This document shows, piece by piece, positions 17,043 to 25,233 of a stretch of 64,000 nucleotides of DNA; position 1 is the first letter of the stretch, and the number at the start of each line of letters is the position of its first letter. Both the position numbers and the translations under genes were made by a program. The notes below the pieces were generated by a model that saw only the letters and a program-made list of their open reading frames with translations, was not told the origin of the DNA and made no database searches. This stretch comes from Streptomyces sp. ISL-10. GTDB lineage: Bacteria; Actinomycetota; Actinomycetes; Streptomycetales; Streptomycetaceae. Location: NCBI RefSeq assembly GCF_018614575.1, contig NZ_JAGGOJ010000010.1, positions 186,001 through 250,000 of the forward strand, in the 5' to 3' direction.

Positions 17043-17843
17043 TCAGTCCTGGCTGCGGATCATCGACATCAGCAGTCCGTGGGTCGCGGCGTCTGCGGCT
17101 ACCACAAGCCCGCGGCCTGTCTGCCCGAGCGGGGCGCCGTCGATCCCGGTGACCACGCAGCCGGCAGCCCGGCACAGAGCGATCCCGGCTGCGAAATGCA
17201 CGCTCCCGGAGAGGTCACCGCCATCAGTGAGGTATCCCGCCCGCTTGCCGGCCGCGACCCAGGCCAATGCCAACGTCGACGACACGACCCGCGGCCGGAA
17301 CCGCTCGATGAACCCCGGGTGAGCCAGCAGGTCCACGGCCCGGAATCCGGGCGCGCTGGGGAACGGCGGATCCAGGTTGACGTCCACCAGCCGGGTGGCA
17401 GGCGTGGGCATCAGCTGCGCATCGACCCCGTCGTGCCGTACCCAGGCGGTCTCACCACCGGTGAAGAAGACCTCGCCGCTGAAGGGGTCGGCCACCGCCG
17501 CCGCCCCGTCGCGCAGCGCCACGTTGACGGCCACCGGCATGTTGCCGGCGGCGTAGTTCAGCGTGCCGCACAAGGGGTCGACCAACCACTGACGCACAGC
17601 GCCGACCGCACCCTGCTGCCCGCCCTCCTCGCCGAGCACCGCATCATCGGGCCGAGCAGCACGGATGACGCCGAGGATCGCCTTCTCGGCCTCCACATCG
17701 GCGGCAGTCGCGAAGTCCCCGCCATCACCCTTCTCGATGCGGGTGAGCCGCTGACCGTACATGCTGCGCACCACGTCCGCGCCGGCACGTGCCCCGGCTA
17801 TCGCCACCTCAGCATCGTCAGAGCTCGCGTGTGAGTTGATCAT
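17043..17843 (-). CDS. Inositol-monophosphatase-family protein
   Basis: A 266-residue member of the Mg2+-dependent inositol/fructose-bisphosphatase/PAP-phosphatase superfamily. Visible motifs: GEEGG (metal-binding Glu-Glu), WLVDPLCGTLNYAAG (motif A) and LSGSVHFAAGIALCRAAG near the C-terminus. Motif A normally reads DP(I/L)DGT; here the second Asp, a metal ligand, is Cys, and the C-terminal WD(x)AAG motif is changed to SVHFAAG. This may be a subfamily with altered catalysis or a pseudo-enzyme. Start taken at ATG 17843 (MINSHASS); the frame extends ten codons further. Confidence 0.78.
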   Translation of the reverse strand: MINSHASSDDAEVAIAGARAGADVVRSMYGQRLTRIEKGDGGDFATAADVEAEKAILGVIRAARPDDAVLGEEGGQQGAVGAVRQWLVDPLCGTLNYAAGNMPVAVNVALRDGAAAVADPFSGEVFFTGGETAWVRHDGVDAQLMPTPATRLVDVNLDPPFPSAPGFRAVDLLAHPGFIERFRPRVVSSTLALAWVAAGKRAGYLTDGGDLSGSVHFAAGIALCRAAGCVVTGIDGAPLGQTGRGLVVAADAATHGLLMSMIRSQD

Positions 17844-17901
17844 GCCGTGAAGAGTATCGGGCCGAGGCTGCAACTCCGGTGAGTCTATGGGGACATGGCA
17901 C

Positions 17902-17907
17902 TAGCCT
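17902..17907 (+). promoter_or_regulatory. Probable -10 box (TAGCCT) of a leaderless transcript
   Basis: TAGCCT lies 8 bases before ATG 17916, with no ribosome site between them. This supports the start at 17916 rather than the upstream ATG at 17895. Confidence 0.4.
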
Positions 17908-17915
17908 TGGCTGCC

Positions 17916-18272
17916 ATGACCACCCTGGAGAAGATCCATGACGTTCCCGTCCTGATGTGCGCCTCCGAGGGCGAGACGATTCGCAGCGAACTTGACGTCC
18001 TGGATCTCGTCGGAAATGCCGCGTACCAGGGTGTCCAGTGGGTCGCCATCCCCGCGGAACGATTCGACGAGGCGTTCTTCCGTCTGCGCACGCGCGTCGC
18101 CGGCGACATCATCCAGAAGTTCGTCAACTACCGTGTGGGACTGGCGGTTCTCGGCGACATCTCCCGGCATACGGCGGCCAGTTCTGCCCTGCAGGACTTC
18201 GTGCGTGAGTGCAACCGCGGCCGGCAGACGTGGTTTCTGGCCGGCATCGAGGAGCTGCGGGAGCGGCTCTGA
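17916..18272 (+). CDS. DUF4180-like protein
   Basis: A 118-residue protein starting MTTLEKIHDVPVLMCASEGE. It matches the pattern of DUF4180 proteins: a central FDEAFFRLRTRVAGDIIQKF helix and a conserved VGLAVLGDISRHTAASSALQ ... GRQTWFLAGIEEL tail. Function unknown; the fold suggests a small soluble cytoplasmic protein. The promoter-like TAGCCT at 17902 suggests a leaderless mRNA. The gene is divergent from the phosphatase-family gene. Confidence 0.75.
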   Translation: MTTLEKIHDVPVLMCASEGETIRSELDVLDLVGNAAYQGVQWVAIPAERFDEAFFRLRTRVAGDIIQKFVNYRVGLAVLGDISRHTAASSALQDFVRECNRGRQTWFLAGIEELRERL

Positions 18273-18420
18273 CACAGGCGAGCCTGATCCGGGGCTTCAT
18301 CGCCGGCCGGAGAACCGGGCGCCATGCTGCGGACCCGGGGTGAAGGTGCGGCGGCAGATCACCACGACCGGCTCGTGCGCGGCGTTGGGAAATTCGTCGC
18401 GCCCGGCGAACGCCGCCACG

Positions 18421-18426
18421 TAGCCT
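18421..18426 (+). promoter_or_regulatory. Probable -10 box (TAGCCT) of a leaderless transcript
   Basis: TAGCCT ends 6 bases before the ATG at 18433 and there is no Shine-Dalgarno sequence. Confidence 0.4.
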
Positions 18427-18432
18427 GCGGAC

Positions 18433-18807
18433 ATGGGATCTCTGGTACGACACATCACGGTCGACAGCGCCGACGCCTACCAACTGGGCGCCTTCTGGGC
18501 CGAGGTGCTCGACGGCACGGTCCACGAGGACGACAAGCCGGGTGACGAGGAAGTGCTGGTCGCCGGGGCTGGCGGGACGCTGTTGTTCGTGACCGTTCCC
18601 GAGCGGAAGGCAGCCAAGAACCGGGTCCATCTGGATCTCCAGCCGCAGGACCGCACCCGTGACGAGGAGGTGGACCGCCTGCTGGCACTCGGCGCGACGC
18701 TGGTGGGCGACCACCGCGTCCCGGACGGACGGGGCTGGGTGACGCTGGCGGATCCGGAAGGCAATGAGTTCTGCGTGGAGCGCAGTGCGGCGGAGCGGGC
18801 GACGTGA
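18433..18807 (+). CDS. VOC-superfamily (glyoxalase/bleomycin-resistance-like) protein
   Basis: A 124-residue single VOC module pair: VRHITVDSADAYQLGAFWAE at the start, KNRVHLDLQPQDRTRDEEVD in the middle with the His, and VTLADPEGNEFCVE at the end, the classic second-half motif with Glu. Members bind metal ions and act as lyases, dioxygenases or drug-sequestering proteins; this subgroup (DUF/Glyoxalase_6 type) has no assigned substrate. The gene is monocistronic. Confidence 0.85.
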   Translation: MGSLVRHITVDSADAYQLGAFWAEVLDGTVHEDDKPGDEEVLVAGAGGTLLFVTVPERKAAKNRVHLDLQPQDRTRDEEVDRLLALGATLVGDHRVPDGRGWVTLADPEGNEFCVERSAAERAT

Positions 18808-19125
18808 AGGACCGGGCAGTGTCTCAGGCCCACCGTCGTCATCGCCCCACCCCGACGAGGCCGTCGCGCCCTGCCTGACGTTCCGCGGTGAACCGGTCTG
18901 CTCCTGTGTGTCGGAAGTGTCGGACTGTGCGTGTCAGGGGTGATAGGGCTGTCGCTCGGGCAGTGTCCCGCGGCCTTTGCCTCCGCCTTGTTCCCGCGGT
19001 CCTTGCCGTGTCTCGGGTCGGCGTACACACCTCCGCGTGCCCGTGGCGTCGGGGGGCGAACGCGCCGTACCCGGAATCGGCCGACAGGGCAGGTACCGTC
19101 CGGAGATCGGGGTAGCCGCAGCGGT
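18808..19125. other. Intergenic, nothing recognised
   Basis: About 320 bases between the VOC gene and the SDR gene. Open frames extend into it from both sides without similarity. It presumably holds the SDR promoter. Confidence 0.3.
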
Positions 19126-19917
19126 ATGAACGGAACCAACCCCCTGGCAGTCGTCACCGGTGCTTCCAGCGGCATCGGCTTCGAACTGGCCAAGCAATTC
19201 GCACAGCACGGCTACGACCTGGTGATCGCCGCCGAGGACGCCGCTGTCGACTCCGCCGCCGTCACTCTTCGTGAATACGGGACCGATGTCCGTACGGTGC
19301 GGGTGGACCTCGCCACGTACGACGGAGTGGAGACCCTGTGGGGCGGGCTCTCTGCCGCGAGGCGGCCCGTGGACGCTCTGGTGCTCAACGCGGGAGTGGG
19401 GCAGGGCGGAGCGTTCCTGGAAACCGACCTCGCCGATGAGGCCCGCATCATCGACCTCAACATCGCGTCGACCGTGCACCTCGCCAAACGCGTCCTGCCC
19501 GGCATGGTCGCCCGTGACCGGGGACGCGTACTCATCACCTCGTCCATCGCTGCGACGACGCCCGGCTCGTTCCAGTCGGTCTACAACGCGTCCAAGTCCT
19601 TCCTGCAGTCCTTCGCCCAAGCCCTGCAGAACGAATTGAAGGACAGCGCCGTGACAGTGACCTCCCTGATGCCCGGCCCCACGGAGACGAACTTCTTCAG
19701 GCGCGCGGAGATGCTGGACACGAAGGTCGGGCGCGCCAGGAAGGACGACCCGGCCCAGGTCGCCGAGCAGGGGTACGACGCACTCATGGCCGGCAGGCCC
19801 AAGCTGGTGGCGGGGTCGCTGAAGACCAAGGCTCAGGGCGTCGCCAACCGCGTCCTCAGCGACCGGTTGAAGGCCGCCGGCCATCGGCGCATGGCGGAGT
19901 CCCGTCGCGGCCGCTGA
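19126..19917 (+). CDS. Short-chain dehydrogenase/reductase (SDR)
   Basis: The 263-residue classical SDR has the NAD(P)-binding TGASSGIG motif (about residues 12-19), the LVLNAGVG motif in place of NNAG, catalytic Ser in ITSSIAATTPG, and YNASKSF (catalytic Tyr and Lys). Substrate-binding tail: SLMPGPTETNFF. It oxidises or reduces a hydroxyl/keto group with NAD(P)(H). Start at ATG 19126 (MNGTNPLAVV); the frame opens earlier but the family begins here. Substrate unknown. Confidence 0.9.
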   Translation: MNGTNPLAVVTGASSGIGFELAKQFAQHGYDLVIAAEDAAVDSAAVTLREYGTDVRTVRVDLATYDGVETLWGGLSAARRPVDALVLNAGVGQGGAFLETDLADEARIIDLNIASTVHLAKRVLPGMVARDRGRVLITSSIAATTPGSFQSVYNASKSFLQSFAQALQNELKDSAVTVTSLMPGPTETNFFRRAEMLDTKVGRARKDDPAQVAEQGYDALMAGRPKLVAGSLKTKAQGVANRVLSDRLKAAGHRRMAESRRGR

Positions 19918-20088
19918 CATCCTCATATGAGACTCGGCCCCGCTGCCGGCAGGGCCGTCACGTTCCTGCTGCCACAGACGGCGTTGTTGTGCCCCCTGGT
20001 CCTGGGGGACCCGCCGTGGACTGTGCGAGCCCCTGGGGACCAGGCGGCGCAACGCGGCGGGATACGGCACAGGTGAGAGGGAGGGACT

Positions 20089-21225
20089 TTGCTCTGGTGG
20101 CGTCGCCTGTCCCGGGAGGCTGCGGCGGTCGGCCGCTCAGCGAGCCGGGCGCTGCATGGCCCAGGGCCGGAGAGAGATGTGGCCGTACAGTCGCTCAAGG
20201 CCGCCGGGGCCGCCGTACTGGCCTGGGCGCTCACCGGATGGTGGTGGGACGCGCCGATGGCGCTGATGGCCCCGTGGGCCGCGGTGGCGCTGGTGCAGAG
20301 CACGGTCTACCGCTCCGTCCTGTCGGGCCTGCAGCAGATGGCCGTCATCGCCATCGGCACCGTGCTCGCCGCGACAGCAGCCGCGTTCACGGGGAACACC
20401 ATGGCGGCCATGGTGCTCGTTCTGCCCGTAACCGTGCTGCTGGGCAACTGGGCCCGCTTCGGACAGCAGGGCATCTACGCTCCGACCACCGCCCTGTTCG
20501 TCCTTGCCTACGGCTCCTCTTCGTACGCCGACGTCGGACACCGACTTCTGGAGACCCTCGTCGGCGCCCTGATCGGGATCGGAGTGAACGCCCTCGTACT
20601 GCCCCCGGTCCACCTGCGCGACGTCCGCGAGCGGCTGGAGCGGCTGCCCCGGGAGAGCGCGTCACTGCTGCACACCATGGCGTCGGGCATGGCGAGCGGC
20701 TACGACCGCTCGGACGCGGAGACCTGGCACGACCGCGCCCGCCGACTCTCGGACATCGTCACCGGCCTGCACAACGCGCGCGACTGGACGCAGGAGAGCT
20801 ACCGGTTCAACCCCGGCCACCGCCTGCGTCGGAACGGGCCCGCCCTGCCGTCGCAGGACCTGGACAGCGCCTGGGACCGGGTCGTGCACCACGTGATCTC
20901 CCTGACACGGCTGCTCGTCGAGGCAGCGGGCGGACAGCCGTCCCTGCGCCCGCCGCCCGGTTCCGCACTCGAGCAGCTGAGCGAGGTACTGCACCATGCG
21001 GCCGACCTCTGCCTGCCGGAGCGGCTGCCGGCGCAGAGCGCCCGCGGCGTGACCGGCCCACCGGCTGAGCGCGGCAGGCTGTCGGCCGAGGCCTGGCGGG
21101 CCCACCGCCGATTGAAGTCCCAGGTGCTGACCCACGACAGTGAGACGGCGACCTCTCTGGGCGGGCTCGTCGCCGAGACGCAGCAGTTGCTGTCCGCGCT
21201 CGAGCCGCGAAACGAGCGGGACTGA
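20089..21225 (+). CDS. FUSC/aromatic-acid-exporter-like membrane protein
   Basis: A 378-residue protein with an N-terminal half of about six transmembrane segments (AGAAVLAWALTGWWWDAPMA, VIAIGTVLAATAAAFTG, VLVLPVTVLLGNWARFG, LVGALIGIGVNALVLPP) and a soluble helical C-terminal half (residues about 185-378). This is the layout of FUSC / AaeB-like inner-membrane proteins, proposed efflux components for aromatic acids or cell-envelope proteins. The TTG start at 20089 follows GAGGGAGGGA. It is near the SDR gene but in a separate transcription unit (170-bp gap). Confidence 0.8.
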   Translation: MLWWRRLSREAAAVGRSASRALHGPGPERDVAVQSLKAAGAAVLAWALTGWWWDAPMALMAPWAAVALVQSTVYRSVLSGLQQMAVIAIGTVLAATAAAFTGNTMAAMVLVLPVTVLLGNWARFGQQGIYAPTTALFVLAYGSSSYADVGHRLLETLVGALIGIGVNALVLPPVHLRDVRERLERLPRESASLLHTMASGMASGYDRSDAETWHDRARRLSDIVTGLHNARDWTQESYRFNPGHRLRRNGPALPSQDLDSAWDRVVHHVISLTRLLVEAAGGQPSLRPPPGSALEQLSEVLHHAADLCLPERLPAQSARGVTGPPAERGRLSAEAWRAHRRLKSQVLTHDSETATSLGGLVAETQQLLSALEPRNERD

Positions 21226-21335
21226 CGGCTTGCGCCCCCATTCCCCCGTCGCGCCGGTTGGGCCGGGCCGTAGCCGGCCGCGCGGGTGGCGGATCGGGGT
21301 GTGCGTCAGTCCGGGTGACACGGCAGGCTGGGAGT

Positions 21336-21554
21336 GTGAGCAACCACGTGGGTACCCCGATCGTCGTCACCGGCGTCATTCCCGGCGACCCGCCGTTCCG
21401 GGTTGTCCAGCTGTACGGCGAGCCGGCGGGCATCGCGCACGACATGCTGGACGTGATCCAGCTGGCGCACGAGGCGGGGGTGAAGCCTGTGGACCTCGAC
21501 GACCCGGCAGTGGTGAGGTGGGTGGGCGGCGGGAAGTACCACTGGACCCCGTGA
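21336..21554 (+). CDS. Small conserved hypothetical protein
   Basis: A 72-residue soluble protein starting VSNHVGTPIVVTGVIPGDPP and ending WVGGGKYHWTP, with a middle HDMLDVIQLAHEAGVKPVDL. The GVIPGDPPFRVV and DPxVVRWVGGGKYxWTP blocks are widely conserved in Streptomyces, but no function is known to me. GTG at 21336 is chosen because similarity begins there; the frame is open from 21258. Confidence 0.7.
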   Translation: MSNHVGTPIVVTGVIPGDPPFRVVQLYGEPAGIAHDMLDVIQLAHEAGVKPVDLDDPAVVRWVGGGKYHWTP

Positions 21555-22082
21555 CTGGACTGCATGATCGCTTGGGCCCGTGATCACTGTCGCCTGGTCG
21601 CCTCACCGCGGGTCACTTCACCGCGGGTCGCCCCACCGCGACACGACAGCGGCCCTTCATGCGGCACCAAAAGCGGCGCTTCACCGGGGCGCAGACAGCA
21701 CGGAAGCGACCCACGAAACGGGCTCCCTGCGCCGGCATTGTCCGGATCAGGTAATGGGGGTCGTCTTCGGGTCTCCCCGACCTTCAGACCTCTCAGCCCG
21801 ACCGTCGACGTCGGCCCCGGCGGAATCACTCCGCCAAAGTCGGCTACTCCGGTCGAACTCCCTCGCTCGTTCCGCGGGTCTGATAACAGAATACCCCTCA
21901 CCGCGCCCGACAAAAGCCGTCGAAGCGTGATTTTTTGCCTCCAACCCAGGTCTCATGCCCTGCCTCATCGCCTTGCCCGGGATGCAATGCACTGGCGCTG
22001 ACAGCATGCGATCAGCCGCGTACGAAGCGCATCCGGGAACGGCGGACGGGCCCGCTCGGGGGCTTTGCACGCCGGGCGGGCC
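21555..22082. other. Intergenic, short repeats only
   Basis: A 528-bp region with no gene recognised. 21598-21645 holds imperfect copies of a tcaccgcgggtc-like unit, and 21819-21835 is a small hairpin (ggcgga / tccgcc). Part of it is the 3' side of the minus-strand secreted-protein gene. Confidence 0.3.
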
Positions 22083-22469
22083 CTACGGTGTCGGATCAGA
22101 ACAGGCAGCCTGCGGCGAGCCGTTGCCCGACAGGTGTTCGTCCCATACCCAGCCGGCCCCGGGCACGTAGGACCACGTGTTGCCGTACTCGTTGACGATG
22201 AAGCACCTCACCTCGACGGTCGCGCCCTGCGCGTACGTCTTCAGGCGGTAGCACTCGCCGTAAGGGCCCATACGCGGCGAGGCGTCCCGCAGGGCGGTGT
22301 GGGTCGTGGTGTACGGGTTGTCGGCGCGGGTGGGGGCCGCCTGACTGCACCGGCCCGCGGTGGCCGCGGCGGCCGTGGTCACGGCCGCCGCGTTGAGCGT
22401 GACCGCAGCGGCCGACATGGCGAGCGCCGCCGCGGTGATGCGGAACCGGGCCGTCGGGATATCGGACAT
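22083..22469 (-). CDS. Small secreted protein, function unknown
   Basis: A 128-residue precursor with a signal peptide (RITAAALAMSAAAVTLNAAA, expected cleavage in the AAAATA region) and a mature domain of about 85 residues. This contains three cysteines and the sequences GPYGECYRLKTYAQGATVEV and CFIVNEYGNTWSYVPGAGWV, like the bacterial SH3-type domains of secreted Streptomyces proteins, which bind cell-wall or other ligands. The ATG at 22469 has CAGGAGGCA upstream. It is exported and may act at the cell surface (inference). Confidence 0.78.
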   Translation of the reverse strand: MSDIPTARFRITAAALAMSAAAVTLNAAAVTTAAAATAGRCSQAAPTRADNPYTTTHTALRDASPRMGPYGECYRLKTYAQGATVEVRCFIVNEYGNTWSYVPGAGWVWDEHLSGNGSPQAACSDPTP

Positions 22470-22712
22470 GGTGGTTGCCTCCTGGTCGCCTGCTGGACGT
22501 GTGGCTGCGCCGTTCCGTCCACCGCTCGGGGGCCGTGGCGTGGCGACGCCGGGACACCGTTGCATGCGTCCGTTGCCGTTCGGGAGCCTCTTCCCTGTCC
22601 GGGACACGTCCCGGACAGGGAGGGGACGGGAACCCGCGGTGTCACCACGTCGGCGTCCGCGAACGAGCACGCCCCCGCGGCGCCGGCCGCGGCGTTCGCG
22701 GCCGCGCGCGGC

Positions 22713-23048
22713 TCACACGGTGCGGGCGATCCACCGCCGCAGTGCGGTGTGGATGGAGTCGTCCAGCGTGCACAGGGCGTCGATGGCGTCGAGGTCACCC
22801 GGCAGCGGAGCGATGCCGGCCATGGTGAGCGCGGCGTGCAGGTCCAGACGGCGACGGTCCTCCGGCTCCAGCGGCATGGGGACGCGCCGACAGGCGTCCG
22901 GGGCGGGCAAAAAGAAGTCGCCCGGCTCCGGGGTGCCGTGGGGCGTGTGCGTCGTCTGGGAGTGGTCGTCGATGACGGCGCCGGGGAAGCGGTAGGGGTC
23001 GAACACCGGCTGCGGCGCCGCGGTGTGGGGAAATGCGTGTCCGGTCAT
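22713..23048 (-). CDS. Hypothetical protein
   Basis: A 111-residue, Pro/His-rich acidic protein (MTGHAFPHTAAPQPVFDPYR ... DDSIHTALRRWIARTV). A GAGGAGGCACCC ribosome site precedes ATG 23048, which argues for a real gene. No domain is recognised. The C-terminal half looks helical. It precedes the secreted-protein gene on the same strand by about 240 bases. Confidence 0.5.
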   Translation of the reverse strand: MTGHAFPHTAAPQPVFDPYRFPGAVIDDHSQTTHTPHGTPEPGDFFLPAPDACRRVPMPLEPEDRRRLDLHAALTMAGIAPLPGDLDAIDALCTLDDSIHTALRRWIARTV

Positions 23049-23348
23049 GGGTGCCTCCTCAGTTGTCGGTCAACTGGGTGGGAGGACAACGCGGCGGCCA
23101 ACTGCGGTTGCGGTATACCTCCTTTGCCACCCGAATGCCCTCTATGGCATCTCGTCACAAGAGAGATGAACCGACAGGCGGGGGAACAGCGGCGGACAGG
23201 TCGGGGCGCATGTCCGACGCCACCACGGCCCTGACGCCGCGTACCCGCCGGATTCTCAGATGACTTCCGCATTCCTGCTGGGTCGGGTCCCCGAGACCGA
23301 CTTCCTCGCCGACAACCCGGTGCTCGGCGTGGCTTCGGCGGTCCCGGT

Positions 23349-23894
23349 TCAGCCGGCGGATACCGGTTGCCGGCACAAGGAGCAGCGTTCCCTGCCGTCC
23401 CAGGCGGACCAGCCGAAGTCGGCGGGCGAGAGAGAGCCGCCCTCCAACTCGGCGCGAACCGCGGCCCGGTAGGCCCACACCGCCGCGAGGTACGGGTGGT
23501 AGGCGTTGTGAACCTCGGCAGAGGACCAGGCCGCTCCCGCGGCGACGGCGCCGCGCAGTGCGCGCAGTTGCTCGAACAGTGTTTGGGCCGCTCCCGCGAC
23601 CTGTGCGCTCGCGTCGATGAACAGTCGTTCCCGTACCTCGTGCACTCCGGCGTCCATCAGAGCCGCGCGACTGTCGGCCTCCAGGTCGGCAGCGGTGTCC
23701 AGGCCTTGTGCGAGTCGGCGCAGCCGACTGTGGGCGGTGCCGACGGCAGCGATGAACTCGATGTACACCTCGCGCCGTCGCGCGGCCAGGCCGCGATCGT
23801 CCTCGTGCCGCGTGCGCAGTCGATCGGCCAGGACGGTGCCGGACATCGCGACCGCGGCACCGCCGAGTGTGGCGACCAACGTCCCCCAGTCCAC
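23349..23894 (-). CDS. Hypothetical membrane-anchored protein
   Basis: A 181-residue protein starting VDWGTLVATLGGAAVAMSGT, whose first 25 residues form one membrane segment. The rest is a helical cytoplasmic domain (RRREVYIEFIAAVGTAHSRL ... FEQLRALRGAVAAGAAW ... YHPYLAAVWAYRAAVRAELE). This matches a common Streptomyces hypothetical family with a TM helix followed by an RTRHEDDRGLAARRREVY-type segment. GTG 23894 is chosen as start because the frame upstream lacks similarity. Function unknown. Confidence 0.7.
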   Translation of the reverse strand: MDWGTLVATLGGAAVAMSGTVLADRLRTRHEDDRGLAARRREVYIEFIAAVGTAHSRLRRLAQGLDTAADLEADSRAALMDAGVHEVRERLFIDASAQVAGAAQTLFEQLRALRGAVAAGAAWSSAEVHNAYHPYLAAVWAYRAAVRAELEGGSLSPADFGWSAWDGRERCSLCRQPVSAG

Positions 23895-24111
23895 ACCTCT
23901 CCCCTCCCCCAGGCAGCCTTCCTGGCACCGTAACAGTCCGCCGCCTGCGCCCACTCCGTGGCAGCGGATGCCAAAGAGCGACGCCGATCACAGTCGGCGC
24001 CGCGAGGAGGGGGCACCGTGGCTGCGACCCCATTGGCCGGCCGCCTGGTGGTGGCAACACCAGGCTCAGCACGCACTCCCCACGGCGCACGCCCCTTGCG
24101 ACGATCGCGCC

Positions 24112-24969
24112 ATGAACCGACGCACCACGTTGATCACCGGCGCGACGCAGGGTCTGGGCCGAGGTATCGCGCTCGACCTCGCCTCGCGCGGCGGCACTCT
24201 CCTGCTCCACGGCCGCGACCGCACCCGCCTCGACGCCGTTGCCGCCGAGGTCCGCGCCTCCGGCTCCGGCGCCACCGTGCGCACCTATCTCGCGGATCTG
24301 TCCGACCTCGACCAGGTGCACGCGATGGCAGCCCAGATCCGTGCGGCGGAGCCACGGCTCGATGCGCTGGTCAACAACGCCGTTGCCGGTGGCGGCTCCC
24401 AGCCCTTGCGGCGGGAGCTGAGCCGGCAGGGGCACGAGCTGCGGTTCGCCGTGAACCACCTCGCCCCGTACGCCCTCACGCGTGCTCTGCTGCCGCTGCT
24501 CACCGCGTCCGCACCCGCCCGCGTGGTGAATGTGGCATCGATCGGGCAGGACGCCGTCGACTTCGACGACGTCATGCTGGAGCAGGACTACGAGGGACTG
24601 CGCGCGTACTGCCGGAGCAAGCTTGCGCTGATCATGGCGAGTTTCGAGTTGGCGGCGGAACTCGACGGCAGCGGCGTCACGGTGAACACACTGCATCCTG
24701 CCCATCTGATGGACACCGATGGCGTACGCGAGTACGGCCTCACACCGGCGACGAGCATCGACGAGGGCGTACGCCCGACGGTGCGGCTGATCACCGATCC
24801 GCAGCTGGAGACCACGACCGGCCGCTATTTCGACCAGTTCACGGACACGCGCGCGCACGAGCAGGCGTACGACACGGTCGCCCGCCGACGCCTCATGGAA
24901 CTGACGCGGCGTCTGATCGGGGAGGCCGATGGCGCATACGCCGGTGACGGGTGGGGCCCTGTGGGCTGA
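24112..24969 (+). CDS. Short-chain dehydrogenase/reductase (SDR), retinol-dehydrogenase-like
   Basis: The 285-residue SDR has TGATQGLGRGIA (NAD(P)-binding, about residues 9-20), LDALVNNAVAGGG (NNAG-type), VVNVASIGQDAVDF with the catalytic Ser, and YCRSKLALIMASFELA (Tyr and Lys). The long C-terminal extension and RFAVNHLAPYALTRAL resemble the retinol-dehydrogenase-like classical SDRs. The ATG at 24112 (MNRRTTLITG) is 217 bases from the divergent membrane gene. Substrate unknown. Confidence 0.9.
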   Translation: MNRRTTLITGATQGLGRGIALDLASRGGTLLLHGRDRTRLDAVAAEVRASGSGATVRTYLADLSDLDQVHAMAAQIRAAEPRLDALVNNAVAGGGSQPLRRELSRQGHELRFAVNHLAPYALTRALLPLLTASAPARVVNVASIGQDAVDFDDVMLEQDYEGLRAYCRSKLALIMASFELAAELDGSGVTVNTLHPAHLMDTDGVREYGLTPATSIDEGVRPTVRLITDPQLETTTGRYFDQFTDTRAHEQAYDTVARRRLMELTRRLIGEADGAYAGDGWGPVG

Positions 24970-25233
24970 GCCTCCGCCGTCACGACCGCAGCGACGTCAT
25001 CATGGTGTCGGTGCCGTTCGCCCGCTCCGTGACGTGCCCCTGATTGCCCGCTGGGGCGTTGTCGTAGTTGTTGAAGCCGCCCCACAGGCCCTGCTCGTTG
25101 ACCTGGATGCGTTCCTCGGAGGGGGTCGGCGAAGAGCATCGCGCCCGCGGCCGCCGTCGTCGCTTTCCTCAGTCGGCCTTCCGGGCGGACGGCGCCGCCT
25201 TGGAACGGCGGCAGGCGGGGCACTGTCGCCGGC
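24970..25233. other. Intergenic with a gene fragment on the minus strand
   Basis: On the minus strand, 24977-25130 encodes ERIQVNEQGLWGGFNNYDNA and then NQGHVTERANGTDTMMTSLR followed by a stop, clearly protein-like but without a start in frame. A different frame just upstream has RKATTAAAGAMLFAD. I take it to be the remnant, or a frameshifted version, of a small protein of unknown function. Confidence 0.35.

Noticed and set aside
23155..24858. Minus-strand 567-codon frame over the SDR and the membrane protein genes
   Set aside because: Mirror frame with no motif; the SDR on the plus strand has all catalytic residues.
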